From NCBI RefSeq assembly GCF_004379255.2, contig NC_056046.1, positions 1,054,001 through 1,118,000 of the forward strand: a stretch of 64,000 nt of DNA, in the 5' to 3' direction. Both the position numbers and the translations under genes were made by a program. Below the pieces are notes generated by a model. That model saw nothing but the letters and a program-made list of their open reading frames with translations, had not been told where the DNA came from and made no database searches. The DNA comes from Salvia splendens. Taxonomy: Eukaryota; Streptophyta; Magnoliopsida; Lamiales; Lamiaceae. Shown here one piece after another: positions 11,691-24,703 of the stretch; the first letter of the stretch is position 1; each line of letters opens with the position of its first letter.

Positions 11691-14600
11691 AATAATTCCA
11701 ATTAATATGTATAGAATCACAATCTTGATTTTGATTTTCCATGTAAAGTTTAAAATTCATAGCAAATCCAGAAAGCAAAGCTCGCATAGTCAGACATAGT
11801 TGAAAGAATGCATGTTAACCACATTACCGAAGGGTGGGGCGGTGCTGCCGCCTAATTTTGATAAAAATGTAAGTTAATCATATTTTTATGGGACTCAAGA
11901 GTATAATATAAAATATATCAGCAGTATATGTAACTCAAAATAGGAAAAGTCATCCAAAAACGGCTACTATATATTGAAAAAAATAAGTAGAGAACAAAAT
12001 CCCCAAATCATATTTGACTTGTCCTAACAATTTAGTGCAAGTAACAATTGCTTCTTCTTCTTGCATTCACCTAACTAAAACACACGAGAAAAAGGTCATT
12101 TCTAATGTATGGACATTATGGGCTTCACACAAAACGACATAGTTTGTGTTGTGTAGAGAAGGATCTCATGTCACGTGTATAGAAAAGCAACATCTCCAAT
12201 AAATTGGGGGGCATTGATTCGTTAGAATTAGGTCGATTTGTTTTTGGGAATTTCATAGCCACAATCAACGCACGCCTCTCTTCTCGACAATGGTTATCTG
12301 AAAATCATATGAAAATTGAACTCAGTTTACAGAAATTCAGTAAATCTCCATAAAAAATGTTAAACATAATATCTTCATATTAATCTTGAAAATTGATGGA
12401 ATTAACAAAGAAAAGGAAATGAATTGGCCATAACATTAAAATTTCGACATAATACAAATTCTTAACCCTCAAATTTAATTAAATAATGAATATAAAAAAG
12501 TTATAGTGTAACATAAAATATTAAAATTACACAAAAACTTTTGTTAAATTCTATATTCATGGCCACAAACCCATAGTTAATGGGATTCTTATTAGTACAT
12601 GACAAGTTTTTTTTTTATATAAATATTGCATTTGTTTCAAAACTTGTGACTTTATAATTGGGGCAAATTGCCTTGTCATGTATTTTTTTTATCTAGATTT
12701 AGATATATATGATGAATAAACACTACAAAATAAAAGTAGAGAAAAAATAAATGAGTATAGAAATAGTAGTAGAAAACAACCAATAGAGTAGTCATAGGTG
12801 GCCAAGAAACAAGTGTGCGCCGCCGTGGAAGACCACTTGTCATTCCCAACCCACACCCTTATTTTGTCCTATTTTATTTTCTTTTGTTACGATTAAAGGA
12901 AAGATAAATTTAGTTTCAATTTTTATTCGTCATTTTCATTAAATCTATAAATTTATGGAATTTCCGTGGAGATGACGGTGGAGATTCATTGATTTTGACA
13001 ATTCTAAATGACCATAATGCCTCTAGGATTCCACATTTTTGCAAGATTTATTTGTGTATCATTTAATTTAAAAATAGAAGCACAACAATTGGATTGGTCA
13101 AGCATAACAATGAATTTTGATGAATAGTTTTTGAAATAGTAGTAACAAACAAAAATGAAAATAAAATGATTTGGAATTTAAGAGGCATGAATGATGTTGA
13201 GAAATTATAAAATGGACAATATGTTAAAGAACATGCATGAAGTTTTTTTACGTTAGCAAAAAAAGCTTAAATTAAAAAGATGAAGAGAAACAAAATAACG
13301 GTATATAACCAGTCCACGATAGTATAAAATAAGCAGTTCATGTGAATAGAGAGTGTAATTAAAATAACTTTTTTATAGCAAATAAATTGTAATCATAATA
13401 TAAAGTACTATATTTGATTGATGCAAGATGGTTCATATCAAAATTATAGAATGGCATATTCCAAAGACCATATAAAATTGTGACTTTATTCGCTTACATT
13501 TAGGCTCGATAATATTATAGCTAGATAAAGATATCACATGTCATCTTCATTTATAACTTAAGTCAATTTATGTTGCTTAAGGAGTTGGTTAGATGATGAA
13601 GTATCGATCTTAAATTTGAAATAACATATGCTTGAATTATACTAACGTACTTTAAATTATACCATTAATTATATAAGTAGGTTCATTTGTATCCATCATA
13701 TTCGACCAACCCTTAAATTTATAGTTGGACCAAATAATTAATGGCCTATTATATTTAATAAGACCAAGCTTAATTCAATTCTCTTAATTAGGTCATTTTA
13801 TGATATCTTGTTTTATTTTGAACTTGAAGTTAATGAATCGTCATAAATGAAATATAATTTGAAATATATTATCAATATATATTACATCTAATTAAATGAA
13901 AAAGTAATTATTGTAAATCTATGTAATTGGCAACTCGTCTGATTAAAGTAATATCCACTGATAATCATACAAATATTGAAATATATACTCTATTTGACGT
14001 GGGATATTATTCGAACCTTTTCTTGTTGTATCAGTATTCTATCGTAAGAGTCTTTGTAATATGTTTTCCTAACATATATATCGATTCCCTATTTTCTAAA
14101 CTCAGTCATTTTAAAATTTGACACAGTGTAGTATTAATTAATGGTAAGGAATTTATTGTCTATATTTTATTATGAATTACTTCGACAAAAATAATGATAT
14201 AATTAACGTTTTCGATGAATAATGATTCTAAATAGATACGAGATGTTAAAATTATTCTATATGACGAGTGTTAGTGTATTACCCTTATGCCATTATATTA
14301 TTGTTGCGTTATTGCATGTATTTATGTAGTATTAAATCAAATCATTAAATTAAAAATAAAACCAATCTTTATAAATAAACATCCAATTTGAATAGTTTCT
14401 TTTATTAGTTGATTATTGTTTTTTGTCAACCTTCTACTCGGGTCTTTCTAGACAATATATATGTACTTTTAAAAGTAATGTGCAATTAAGTGCAAAAGAA
14501 GGCTAAAAACAAAACATTAAATAGAAGTATTCAATAAGAGCCATTTCTAATGGTTGACAAATAAACAAATATCTTGAAATAGTTTAATTGCGAAATCTAT

Positions 14601-16083
14601 TAGTAGTTACAAATAAAACGAAATTTAAAATGCAAAACGATCAATTGAGTAGAGGCTGTAGAGCCAAATTTCCCCCCAAAGTATGCAAATTTTAGAATGT
14701 ATCGATATAATATCATTTTTTTAGATGGATGGGATAAATTATTCAATGATTTTACTAAGCATTAAAATAATTATCATGTCACGCCGATGGGAAAATATTC
14801 CATTCTTATCCAAACACAGATATTTTCTTGCTTAGTTTAATCTCAAATATCATGTCACGACTCAAATCAAATTGGTTTCCTACAATAATGATGCATAAAT
14901 ACTACACTCAACACTAATTAAGAAACATGTAGGCCCTAAGACACCGAATAACTTAACTTTATAATGTACTCCATGATTCTATGTCACGTGGTCCATTTCA
15001 ATAACTAATCAAATAATGGATATTCTTTTTTCAGAGGATTACTAACTAATAAATTTATAATTAAGTCATTTCCAAAATGGAGTATAATTATTTCAGTGTG
15101 CATCCAAACAAGTCCACGTGTGTAGATTGCAATAGTTTAATTCATTTCAAAACAAAAGCAACACTCTAAGGGTTAACACTACTTCAAAAGTTCAAACATT
15201 TTTTTTTACTTCATCAATCATAAATTAAAATGAATTATTACACATTTTAATATTGTTTTAAAAATAACATAATTATTTATTTATATACTATTCTAAATGA
15301 CACATACAGGTGGATATGGAGGTCAACCAACTCCACCACTTTAATTTGCCACCCATTTCACTTTGAAGTAATTCCACTCCAGTCCGTTTCACTTTATTCT
15401 TTGTCCACATTCATTGTCAGCAACAATGGATGCATTGCCTATGCGTTTTGACACAGACTAAGACATTCTTCAATGCATCTGATCAAAATCGGTTTAGGTT
15501 CCTTAATCTGCACTTAATATATTACACAAAATTATACCTTCCTCTGTTCGTGAAATGTTGTCACTTTTATTTCGAATCGTCTGTGAAATATTGTCAAATT
15601 TTTGCTTTTACTATTTTTTGGTAAATAGACTTCACTTTCCACTGACTCATTATACTTATATTTTATTATAAAACTAATGAAGTATATAAACAATGATCCA
15701 CATATTTTTTGCTCATTTTTATTTACATTTCTTATAATCATGTCTAAGTTAAATATGGACAATATTATACGGATGAGTCATAAACATTTACATTCTTCAG
15801 TTTATGATATTTATGATAGTCATACGTGTACGACTCAAACACACAAACACCAAATGGGGGCAAATTGGCCTAATCACATTGTACGTTCCTCCGTCTTCAA
15901 ATGGTAGAAATCACAGCAATGAGAAGAACGGGAAAAAATATCATAGCAAAAGAATATAGAAACCCCAATTGAACTTCACCTCTCTCACCAAAATCGATTG
16001 AATTCGTGGTCGCAAACTCCACTTTCTTGACTATCTCAATCCCAATTGTCAATCGAGAGTTGAAAATTCACTCACCCATCCTT

Positions 16084-16092
16084 GTATATATA
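16084..16092 (+). promoter_or_regulatory. Candidate TATA box of the RSH gene
   Basis: The string gtatatataatt lies about 190 bp upstream of the RSH start codon, at a spacing that would leave a leader of roughly 150 bp. It is the only good TATA-like match close to the gene on this strand; the assignment is inferred. Confidence 0.35.
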
Positions 16093-16275
16093 ATTCTGTA
16101 CAGTTTCTGTATTTAGGTAAAAAAAACTCCTTTCTTTTCCCTTGAATTGCATAATTTGAGCTGGGATCAGAAAGTTTTGATCGTGAATTTGCTGTAATTG
16201 CTCCGATTACGGGATTCCGGTGTACCGGCGGTGCTCAATTAGTCAATTTCCGGTGAAAACGTAGAAATCAAATTC

Positions 16276-19200
16276 ATGGCGGTTTCGACCATAGCGCTCT
16301 ACTCGAGCCCACCAAGTAGCGTATGCTCCGCCTCGCACCAGATCAGCTCCCACGCGTCGTACGATTTGGATATCAACGCCCGGTCAACGTCGTCCGCGTC
16401 GGCTTCGCCGTCGCAGAAGCCATTGATTGGTGGGCTGTCGTGCCTGTTTGCGTCGCCGGCGATCAAATCCGCGGGTTATTCATCTGGAGCGGAGGATTTG
16501 GGATCTCTGTGGCATGATAGGACCGAGGAATTGGGGTCTTCGTATCGGTACTCGTCGGTGAGCTCGTCTATGAAGCGAGATCAGGCGCACCAGAGCCCGG
16601 TGTCGGTGCTTCAAGGCCTGAATAATTCGATTGGGCCGTGTTCTCGGAGCCCGCCCATGAGAATTAGCGCGGATTTCAGCTCGATTAGGTCGGGGAGTGC
16701 GGGGATGTTCAAAGGATTCGTGAGGCACGCGTTAGGATCGTGTGTTGATTACGATTCTTCGCCTTTCGATTTGGATGTGAAAGACTTCAATTTGCCTTCG
16801 TCGTCGAATGCTTTGTCGGCAGATGAGCTTCCTTTTAATATGGACGAGAATTTCATGGCGATGGATTTGCCGGTCTATGCAAAGGACTTGCTTTCTGATG
16901 CGCAGTCGAAGAATTCGATATTTAGGGATGAATTTGTTGTTAAGGCTTTTTATGAAGCAGAGAAGGCTCATAGAGGCCAGGTATTAAGCTTTTGTTTCTT
17001 GAAATGTTTTTGGATTTTATGTAAAATGAGATGATTGTGGAGTTAACTGTTCTGATCCTTTTGTTATGTGTAGAAACGGGCAAGTGGTCATCCTTATTTG
17101 CAGCATTGCGTGGAAACGGCTACTCTCTTGGCAAACATAGGCGCCAGTTCAACAGTTGTTGCTGCGGGGCTTTTGCATGATGCCATTGATGATTCTTTTC
17201 TCACGTTCGATCATATATCGAAGTTTTTTGGGGCTGGAGTTGGTGATTTAGTGGAGGGGGTGAGTCAAAATTTGATATTTATTCTGTTTTCGTAGATTTT
17301 GATATGAAGTTTTAGTCTTTTTTAAATTTTGGATATGAAGTTTTTAGTCTTGATGTTGGGCCAATGCAACTATGTGACTATCGTTCACGACTCACTAGAG
17401 TCCATGTGTAGAGTTGTAGGCGATGAATGGGATGTTGATGTCGATCTGCTGATGTTGAAATGTGAATTATGTGGATTGGGTTTTAGAATGTTGTAGTAAT
17501 ATGTTACTACTTTGATTGCTCTTTAGGGTTTGGAAGAGGGGATTTACCAATAGATCAGGAAGAATTTGCTTAAAAACTGTTTCTTCAAACTTGAGATATA
17601 GTATATATATATGTTGAACTTGGTTTTCTTTGTCAGGTTTCTAAGCTGAGCCAACTGAGCAAGCTTGCACGGGAGAACAACACTGCCTGCAAAACTGTCG
17701 AGGCAGATAGATTGCATACCATGTTCCTTGCAATGGCAGATGCAAGGGCTGTTCTGATAAAGCTTGCTGATCGCTTGCACAATATGTTGACCTTGGATGC
17801 ATTGCCGATGATCAAACAACAAAGATTTGCTAAGGAGACTTTGGAAATATTTGTTCCTCTTGCCAATAGATTAGGTATCTCGACTTGGAAAGAGCAGCTG
17901 GAAAACCTGTGTTTCACATATCTGTATCCCGACCATCATCAAGAGCTTTCCTCTAAGCTCCTGAAGTCCTTTGACGAGGCTGCCATTACTTCTTCTTTGG
18001 AGAAGTTGGAGGAAGCACTGAAGGATGCAGGGGTTTCTTACCTCTGTGCGTCAGGGCGGCATAAGAGCTTGTACAGCATCTACTCCAAAATGTTGAAGTA
18101 TGTATGACTTATTTTTTCTTTCACTTCCTACAATCATATCTAGATGCGTATGCCATCATTACCTTAAGTTGGTATTGGCTAATTAGAGAGCAAACAATTA
18201 CATTGTATGTTTTGGCAACTCTCTGTGGTGTATTCATGTAACTATTATACTGACCTGATTGAAATTCTTCCGCCTACAGGAAGAAGCTGAATATGGATGA
18301 GATTCACGATATTCATGGATTGCGGTTAATTGTTGAATCTGAAGAAGACTGCTATAAAGCTCTAAGGGTTGTCCAGCAGCTATGGCATGAAGTGCCCGGA
18401 AGGTTCAAAGACTACATCGTTCGTCCCAAGTGCAACGGGTATGCCAATGACTCAGAAGTTGAACATGATGTTCTATCCAGTCTTATTTATCGTATACTTC
18501 ATCTCTGTTACAAATTGCAGATACCAATCCCTGCATACAGTAGTCACGGGAAATGATATGGTGCCCCTTGAAGTTCAGATTCGAACAAAAGAGATGCATT
18601 TGCAAGCTGAGTATGGGTTAGCTGCTCATTGGAGATACAAAGAAGGAGATTCCCAATACTCCTCCTTTGTACTTCAGATGGTTGAATGGGCACGTTGGGT
18701 GATGACGTGGCAGTGTGAGGCAATAAGCAGAGACAAGACCTCTGTTGGTTTTGTCGACTCCATGAAGCCACCTTGCACCTTCCCTACCCATTCCGAAGGT
18801 TGCACCTTTTCGTGCAAACCCCATTGTGGCAACGATGGTCCCATCTTCGTTATCATGATTGAAAACGATAAGGTTCGCTATTGGTGTCTTCTCTTGCGTC
18901 TGTTTTTCGCTTCTGTAGGATAATCTGACGGAACTTTATTTCATCGAGTTAAACGTTTAACATTATATTCCAACCTGCAGATGTCTGTTCAAGAGTTTCC
19001 AGCAAGCTCATCAGTAATGGATCTGTTGGAGACAGCTGGTCGAGGCAGTTCTAGGTGGACGTCGTTCAGATTTCCTGTCAAGGAGGAACTGAGGCCGCGA
19101 CTGAACCACAAGCCCGTCAGCGACCCTACCTGCAAGCTGAAAATGGGCGATGTCGTGGAATTAACCCTGGCCATACCAGACAAGGCGCTGACAGAGTACC

Positions 19201-19277
19201 GGGAAGAAATCCAGCGGATGTACAATAGAGGCGCGACGCCCTTGGCTGCTGGCTCCATGGCCAGCTTCCAAAGCTGA
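16276..19277 (+). CDS. RSH3: Plastid RelA/SpoT homologue, RSH2/RSH3 type
   Basis: Predicted to make, and perhaps degrade, (p)ppGpp in the chloroplast, the plant stringent-response signal that lowers plastid transcription and translation. Six exons join in phase: 16276-16980, 17074-17259, 17637-18097, 18280-18438, 18521-18872 and 18981-19277, giving 719 aa, the length expected for RSH2/RSH3. The first exon (235 aa) is Ser/Ala-rich with a plastid transit-peptide look. The HD hydrolase region starts near residue 236 (GHPYLQHC, with His246 and His270-Asp271 in [17 protein letters not shown] further on). The synthetase region includes [13 protein letters not shown] and GYQSLHT at residues 504-510. 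A TGS-like segment ends the protein. No EF-hands are present, which excludes the CRSH class. RSH2 and RSH3 cannot be told apart here, so the symbol is tentative. Confidence 0.9.
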
Positions 19278-19741
19278 CCAGTCTATACCTGGGCTCAATT
19301 CATTCTTTAATAGTCTTACATTTGATAACATAAAAAAATAGGCATTCTTGTATATAAGCATCTGTAAAGAATTGTTCATGTTGTTGTGTTATGAATGGAA
19401 TTATTTATCCAACTGCAACTGTTGTTGATTATTTCCTTTTATTGTATCAAATCTTAGTATACATTTAAATTGTACTTGCTTTGGATTGTGATATGAGTTA
19501 AATGAGCTCATTTTTGTAGTAGGTTTTATAAGTGATACACGTTCTAAACTTACTGAAAATAATAAAATTTTCAATAATTGAAATCTAATTAAATGAAAGT
19601 GGCAATTTACAAGAGGAAAATGAAAATATTACTCCGTAGCTAAAAAAAAGCTTTTTAACGCGGGGGAAAAAATAGGCGAAATTCACAACACACAGAGCAA
19701 GCCGGAGAAATTTTCCGATCGGTCAATCTGCGGCGGAAGAG
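19278..19741. other. Short intergenic spacer
   Basis: Holds the 3' UTR of the RSH gene and the promoter of the next gene, which is in the same orientation. No other feature seen. Confidence 0.6.
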
Positions 19742-22111
19742 ATGTCGGTGCACGACCGCGCGACGGCGGCGGTCCTGGCACAGATGATGTTCGCGGCGGA
19801 CGGCGTATTGTTCGGCGTCGGTGTCGCCTACGTGGCGTATCGCAGCATCCGCAAATACGCAGCCAGTGCGTCCGCCCTCCGAAAAATTCGCGACGCGCCG
19901 TCGGTCCTACCGTCCGATCTCCGGTCGATTCTCACCGACGGCGATGATTCTAGTAGCTCTGATCCAGACGCCGGAGAGTCGTCCAGCTCGAATGGGGGTG
20001 GGAGATTGGTCATCGTAAGGGGTAGTGTGGAGGTGAAATCGGCGGCAGAGAAGGCGAATTGGAAGGCATTGATGGGGAATAGTTTAGTCGCTTCGAATGC
20101 TTCTGGTGAAAAGGGGGTGATATTGCAGATATCTCAAACCGTATGTTAACCATTTTTTTTTCTGAATTTATTTTCCTGCATTTATTCTTCAACTGATTGA
20201 ATAAGCACGAATTGATGGAGCTTTACCAGTAATATCTAAATCATGTTTATTGAATTGATGTTTTCTCTTTCTGATTGATCATTGAAGTGTATATACAATG
20301 AGTGGAAGGGGGTTTTTGGATGGACTACTGATCTGCGCAATACGATTGCTGGATCGTTGAAAGAGCAAGAAACATCTTCTACGAGAATGGTAACTTATTA
20401 TATTTTCAATAATCACAAAATTTTATAAGTTTGGAATTATTTCGTTAAATCATTTAGTTGTCGTCTCCTAAGAAATGCACTGGCCTTCTCTGGCTCTCTA
20501 TTGCTTTGAGTTGCTGTATATCGTCAAGCATTAGATGCTTCTGCTGTACTAATATACTAACTGATCAGATTATTTGCAATGTTCTGAAAAATCGGATTCT
20601 ATGGTTTGATCATTAGCACATGATCAGATTATTGGAATGTCATGTTTTTTTTGGGAAGAGATTTATCTTTGTAGCTCCATTCTAGTTATTTTCAGTAACA
20701 TTGAGGTTGGTCTTCAATGACATGCATTGGATATGTCCCCTCAGGTTCCTTTCATTCTCGTTGAAGGTGCAAAATGGCCACAATCTGATTATTTTGTTGT
20801 CAACATGGAAGGATCAAATCACCCGCTACCTCTAACAACAGTTTATCAGCACTTGCAGCCTATAACTGCTACTCCTTACACTTTCCTGCAGGCAATTTGT
20901 GGTCTTGAATATCCTGTGAGTTTATTTCTATATGTACTTGTTGTGATAAAAAAAATTATGTTGCTCTTTATTACTATTCCTTTCTTACTTACAAAGAATA
21001 TTTTCCTATCAGGTTGGAATGCTCTATGAGGAAAAAATCCTCCCTCTTGGGAAGGATGTAACCGCTGTTGGAATTTGCAGTCTAAAAAATGGGGGGTTTG
21101 AGATAAAATCCTCCAAGGATCTTCCTTACTTCCTGTATGTGGATTTTCTCTTAAAAAGCCGTTGATTTTGACGTTATGTGTTAGGCTACCTTTCTAGACA
21201 TTCTGTGTGCTGCCTATTTAGGACTTTGTTGAGAATTGAAAGCAATTCTTTATCACAGCAAAGTATTTATCAGGAGAGCTCAGCCGTTGTAGGTTCTGCA
21301 ATATGTAATTCTGAAGCGTTTTAGTCTCTAGTGTTAATTCTTCCTCCTCAACGAGAGATAGTCTAGAAAACTGACCAATCTGGCGCTCTCTCCGTAGGTC
21401 TGCACTGACCAAAGATCAACTAGTGGCAGATCTTTCCTTCAAGACAAAAGTGTTAATGTGGAGTGGACTTGTTTTTGGTACCGTTGCTATAGGTATTCTG
21501 AGCTATTCTGTTGCGAGGTATGTTTCTCCAAACATGTCTCCAACTTAGATTAGGTTTTAACCTACAAAATCATGGCATTGTAGAAACATTTCAAGTATTG
21601 TTTGCATAGAAAACTACCTTCTTCGATGTAATTAATATCCTCTCTTACATGGTCGATTAGAACATTGCTTCTCTTTATTCAGAACTCTTGAATAGCTTAT
21701 CTGAACTTTACTAGGTCCTGCAGATTTTGTACAACCCTTTTGCCTTGTTAAACTCTAATTAAATCCATCTCATTTTGTTTACATGAAACGTTCATTTATA
21801 ATGTCTTCTGCAGGAACTGGACTAAGTATAAAGATTGGAGAAGCCAACGGCGAACTCAGCAGCAAAATAACTCCACTAGGATTGCCAGAGAATCTTCGAA
21901 TGAAGAAGTCTTGGGTGAAGAAGCTGAAGCTATTCCCGATGGTGAGCTCTGTGTCATTTGCCTCATGAGAAGGCGGCGCTCTGCCTTCGTCCCCTGCGGG
22001 CATTTGGTCTGCTGTCAGCGCTGTGCCCTCTCTGTCGAGCGTGAGATAGCTCCAAAATGTCCCCTATGTAGACAGACGATCCACAGCTCCGTTAGAATTT
22101 ACGATTCGTGA
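19742..22111 (+). CDS. SPL2: SP1-like/MUL1-type membrane RING E3 ubiquitin ligase
   Basis: Relative of plastid SP1 and mitochondrial MUL1/MAPL ligases, which sit in organelle outer membranes and ubiquitinate membrane proteins such as import components. Six exons join in phase: 19742-20140, 20288-20389, 20745-20915, 21013-21134, 21398-21517 and 21814-22111, giving 403 aa. One membrane segment lies near residues 15-33 and a second near 283-304; between them is the GIDE/BAM-type region (VRGSVEVKS near its start, LQAICGLEYPVGMLYEEK in the middle). The C-terminal C3HC4 RING uses Cys351, Cys354, Cys366, His368, then paired Cys in CCQRC, and Cys387/Cys390. Length and the long Ser-rich insert near residues 55-70 favour SPL2 over SP1 itself. 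The last exon is the source of several RING fragments further right. Confidence 0.85.
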
Positions 22112-23038
22112 GATTATTCGTGATGCCTGCCAGATTTAGCATAGAGATAAAACTACATCTGTGTGATACTTCTAGTGAACTAAATGTTGAGAATCTGACA
22201 AAATATCTGTATATATATACTAATTTTTGTGATAGCGTATCACATTCATTTTCTCCTTCGTTATTGTTTCTTTTTTTCCCCTTTATTTGGATAGTTTCGA
22301 AGTTTGTCTGGGCAGGAATCAGAGGTGTCAGGACCAAAAAAGAAAAGATTGAAATTCATTCCAAAAAACAGAGGGCAAAACACTCCTTCACTCTCAAATC
22401 CACCTTCCACAGTGAGCAGGACGACACCGGGTGAACCTTCCACCACAGCCCGTTGCAGTCGCCTTTATGGTCGTACTTCCTCAGCGATCTCCCACATGCT
22501 GTCGTACTTCCTCAGCAATGCTCTGGCTGCATCTATGGTCTCCTCTCCCAAGACTTCTTGTTGCATCTTTTTCCTAGTATTAGTATCAGAATAATAACCA
22601 CAAGAAGAGCTCCAATCGATCACCACCTCCATGATTTGATGCAACTCAACCTAAAATCCCAATGCACAAATCGATAGCAAGACTGAAGGAACTTCATTGA
22701 TGGTAGGTGAAACAGAGTACTACATACACATACATGGAACTACAATGTAATTGGAAATGAAATATAAAATGATGAGGACTACAATCACTCAAGGAAGAAG
22801 GATAAGATGAACACGATACATTCAACGGAGAATCGCCGGATTCTCACGATGACCCTAGCTCGCAAGCTAACACACTATTTTCATGAATGGCCTACTGCAG
22901 CCTCTCTTTCCTTCTTATACTCGGCCGCTTCCTCTCTCTAATTTGTTAGACAGCTATAAGCGTGCTGACATGGAATTATGCCCAACGCATGGTGCGTGTT
23001 TTCCCTTTTATTCTCTGCATTTTCTCCCTACTCCCTAT
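22112..23038. other. Region downstream of the ligase gene, left edge of the array
   Basis: No gene is supported. The segment 22470-22560 ('cttcctcagcaatgctctgg') is repeated at 54970-55035 behind the RING copy there, so it belongs to the duplicated unit. From about 22690 to 23038 the sequence has an LTR-like look ('ggagaatcgccggattctca') but no partner was found. Confidence 0.45.
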
Positions 23039-23043
23039 GCGCA

Positions 23044-24141
23044 TGTTGGTTTCTAGGATTACAAGAGATACAACCGGGCGTAATACAACCCAAAAGAAGG
23101 AATACAAAAGGGGAAACTGAACTTAAATGAAATTACAATTGAGAAATCGAAACAGTAACCGTGAACAGTTGTTTAGCCGAGTCGAGGAGGCCTCTTTCCG
23201 CAAGATGAGATACGCCCCGGTAGTGCTCTCGGTTTGGCGTGTCGTCCCCAAAGATAAAACGGCTACGTCTCTGGTGAAGCAGCCCCGCAATCAACAGAGC
23301 TCCGGCGAACTGGATGAAGGAGAGGGCAGAGCTTTCGACAGAAAAACAATGCAGAGAGAGGGAGAGAGCTTATGCTGTTATGCTTGTGAATGGTGTGTCA
23401 AATACAGTGGAATGACTAGCCTATTTATAGGCCAAGCCGCCATGCAGGGTCAACCAAGCCATGAAGGCTCATCATGGCTCATTCGTAACCGTTGGCGGTT
23501 ACAAGCTTGTGGCAGGAGTGTGCCTTACGCGTGTGGAGTGTGTAGATTTCTCACGTGGCAGCCGTGTAGGCTTTGACTGTGCCACGCTTGACGATGTGTC
23601 AAGCCACTTGGATTGCTGACTCAGCGGTGGTCTAAAAAGATTACTACGGGTCCAGACCCGAGCGCAAAGACCACCCAAAGACCAATTGCCAATTGCCAAG
23701 ATCCAAGTCCAAGTCCGAGACCGAGACCGAGACCGAGCCCCGAGGCCCGCGACCGTGAGCACGGGCTCGGGCGCGCGCGCGTGCGCGCGTGTTGGCCTTT
23801 TCACCCATCTTGGTACACTATAATTATTAAGTAACATAAAGTCACTTAATTTAAGCACATTAAAAGATGTGTCACTTCTCCTATGTGGGATAATTAACAC
23901 TAGTTAATTATTCCCTAAGCTCAAACTCCAAGCTTTAATTAAAAGCTAATCATGCCCAACTTTAATCCACTACTTCTCACTCACCGGAAATCGAATTTGA
24001 GAAAGTGAATATACTATATTTATCTGCGTAAAATGTAGATCGACGCTATATCATTTAATTTCACAAAATTAGATGTCTCGTCACATTTATTATTTGGTCA
24101 AAATCCATTGACCGAACATATTTTATTCGATGATTTCTACA
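23044..24141 (-). repeat. copia 3' LTR
   Basis: 1098 bp; partner of 29193-30286. It contains TATA-type ctatttata at 23421-23429 (minus-strand sense), short 'gagacc' hexamer repeats near 23720-23740 and an alternating gcgcgc/gtgcgc tract near 23770-23790 that differ in length from the partner. Confidence 0.92.
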
Positions 24142-24703
24142 ATCCCCCACATGAGTGGAAATAGCCAAATGCATATGCATGCAGACACAAGCTCAACCCT
24201 CGAGAGGTATATAAGAATAAGGATAGGTAGTTGTTGGCTTTGAACCCTCCATAGTCGACACCATCGGATACACATGCGGCTTAGTAGCGCGATGCTTTGA
24301 ACTAATCCCCCATGGCGTGCACCGAAACAATGGTGTTAACGCTTAATTACCTCAACCTCATCCGTTCTCACGTTTTGTGTCCTTTGCGGCCTTGGACACC
24401 ACTTTGGGTTCATAAGTGTGTTATTTGAAGCGGTCTCACTTCACACTTATATAGGTGATTCCTAATCGAGTATCTTGCCCTACTCGGTCTCCTTGAGAAC
24501 TCAATCTCCTCGAGATCCTTTAGGAGTCATTAAAAGTCATAGACTTAGCATCACCACTAGGCAAGCTTTCCAACACTCTATTGCTCTATAGGGAATAGAT
24601 ATAGTAGAGTGTTTCTCATGAGCTCTCATAGCTTAGTTGTCCCTTTGAACCAAGTTCTTGGGATCTCCAGTCATCATGGTTGGGTTACCACTATGATAAT
24701 TCT
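24142..24703 (-). other. copia 3' untranslated region
   Basis: About 560 bp between the end of the RNase H frame and the 3' LTR, with the purine-rich tract at its left edge. No coding sequence seen. Confidence 0.6.

Larger units (their letters stand above)
10800..16083. other. Long AT-rich intergenic region, no gene seen
   Basis: About 5.3 kb with only short, low-quality reading frames. It holds an (AAATAA)n-type microsatellite, a possible SINE remnant near 11.6 kb, and near 15.54-15.76 kb a MITE-like segment with 'ttcctctgttcgtgaaatg' at one end. Nothing else could be assigned. Confidence 0.5.

Noticed and set aside
16276..19277. Calcium-activated CRSH synthetase
   Set aside because: No EF-hand motifs are present at the C-terminus and the HD hydrolase residues are kept, which fits RSH2/RSH3.
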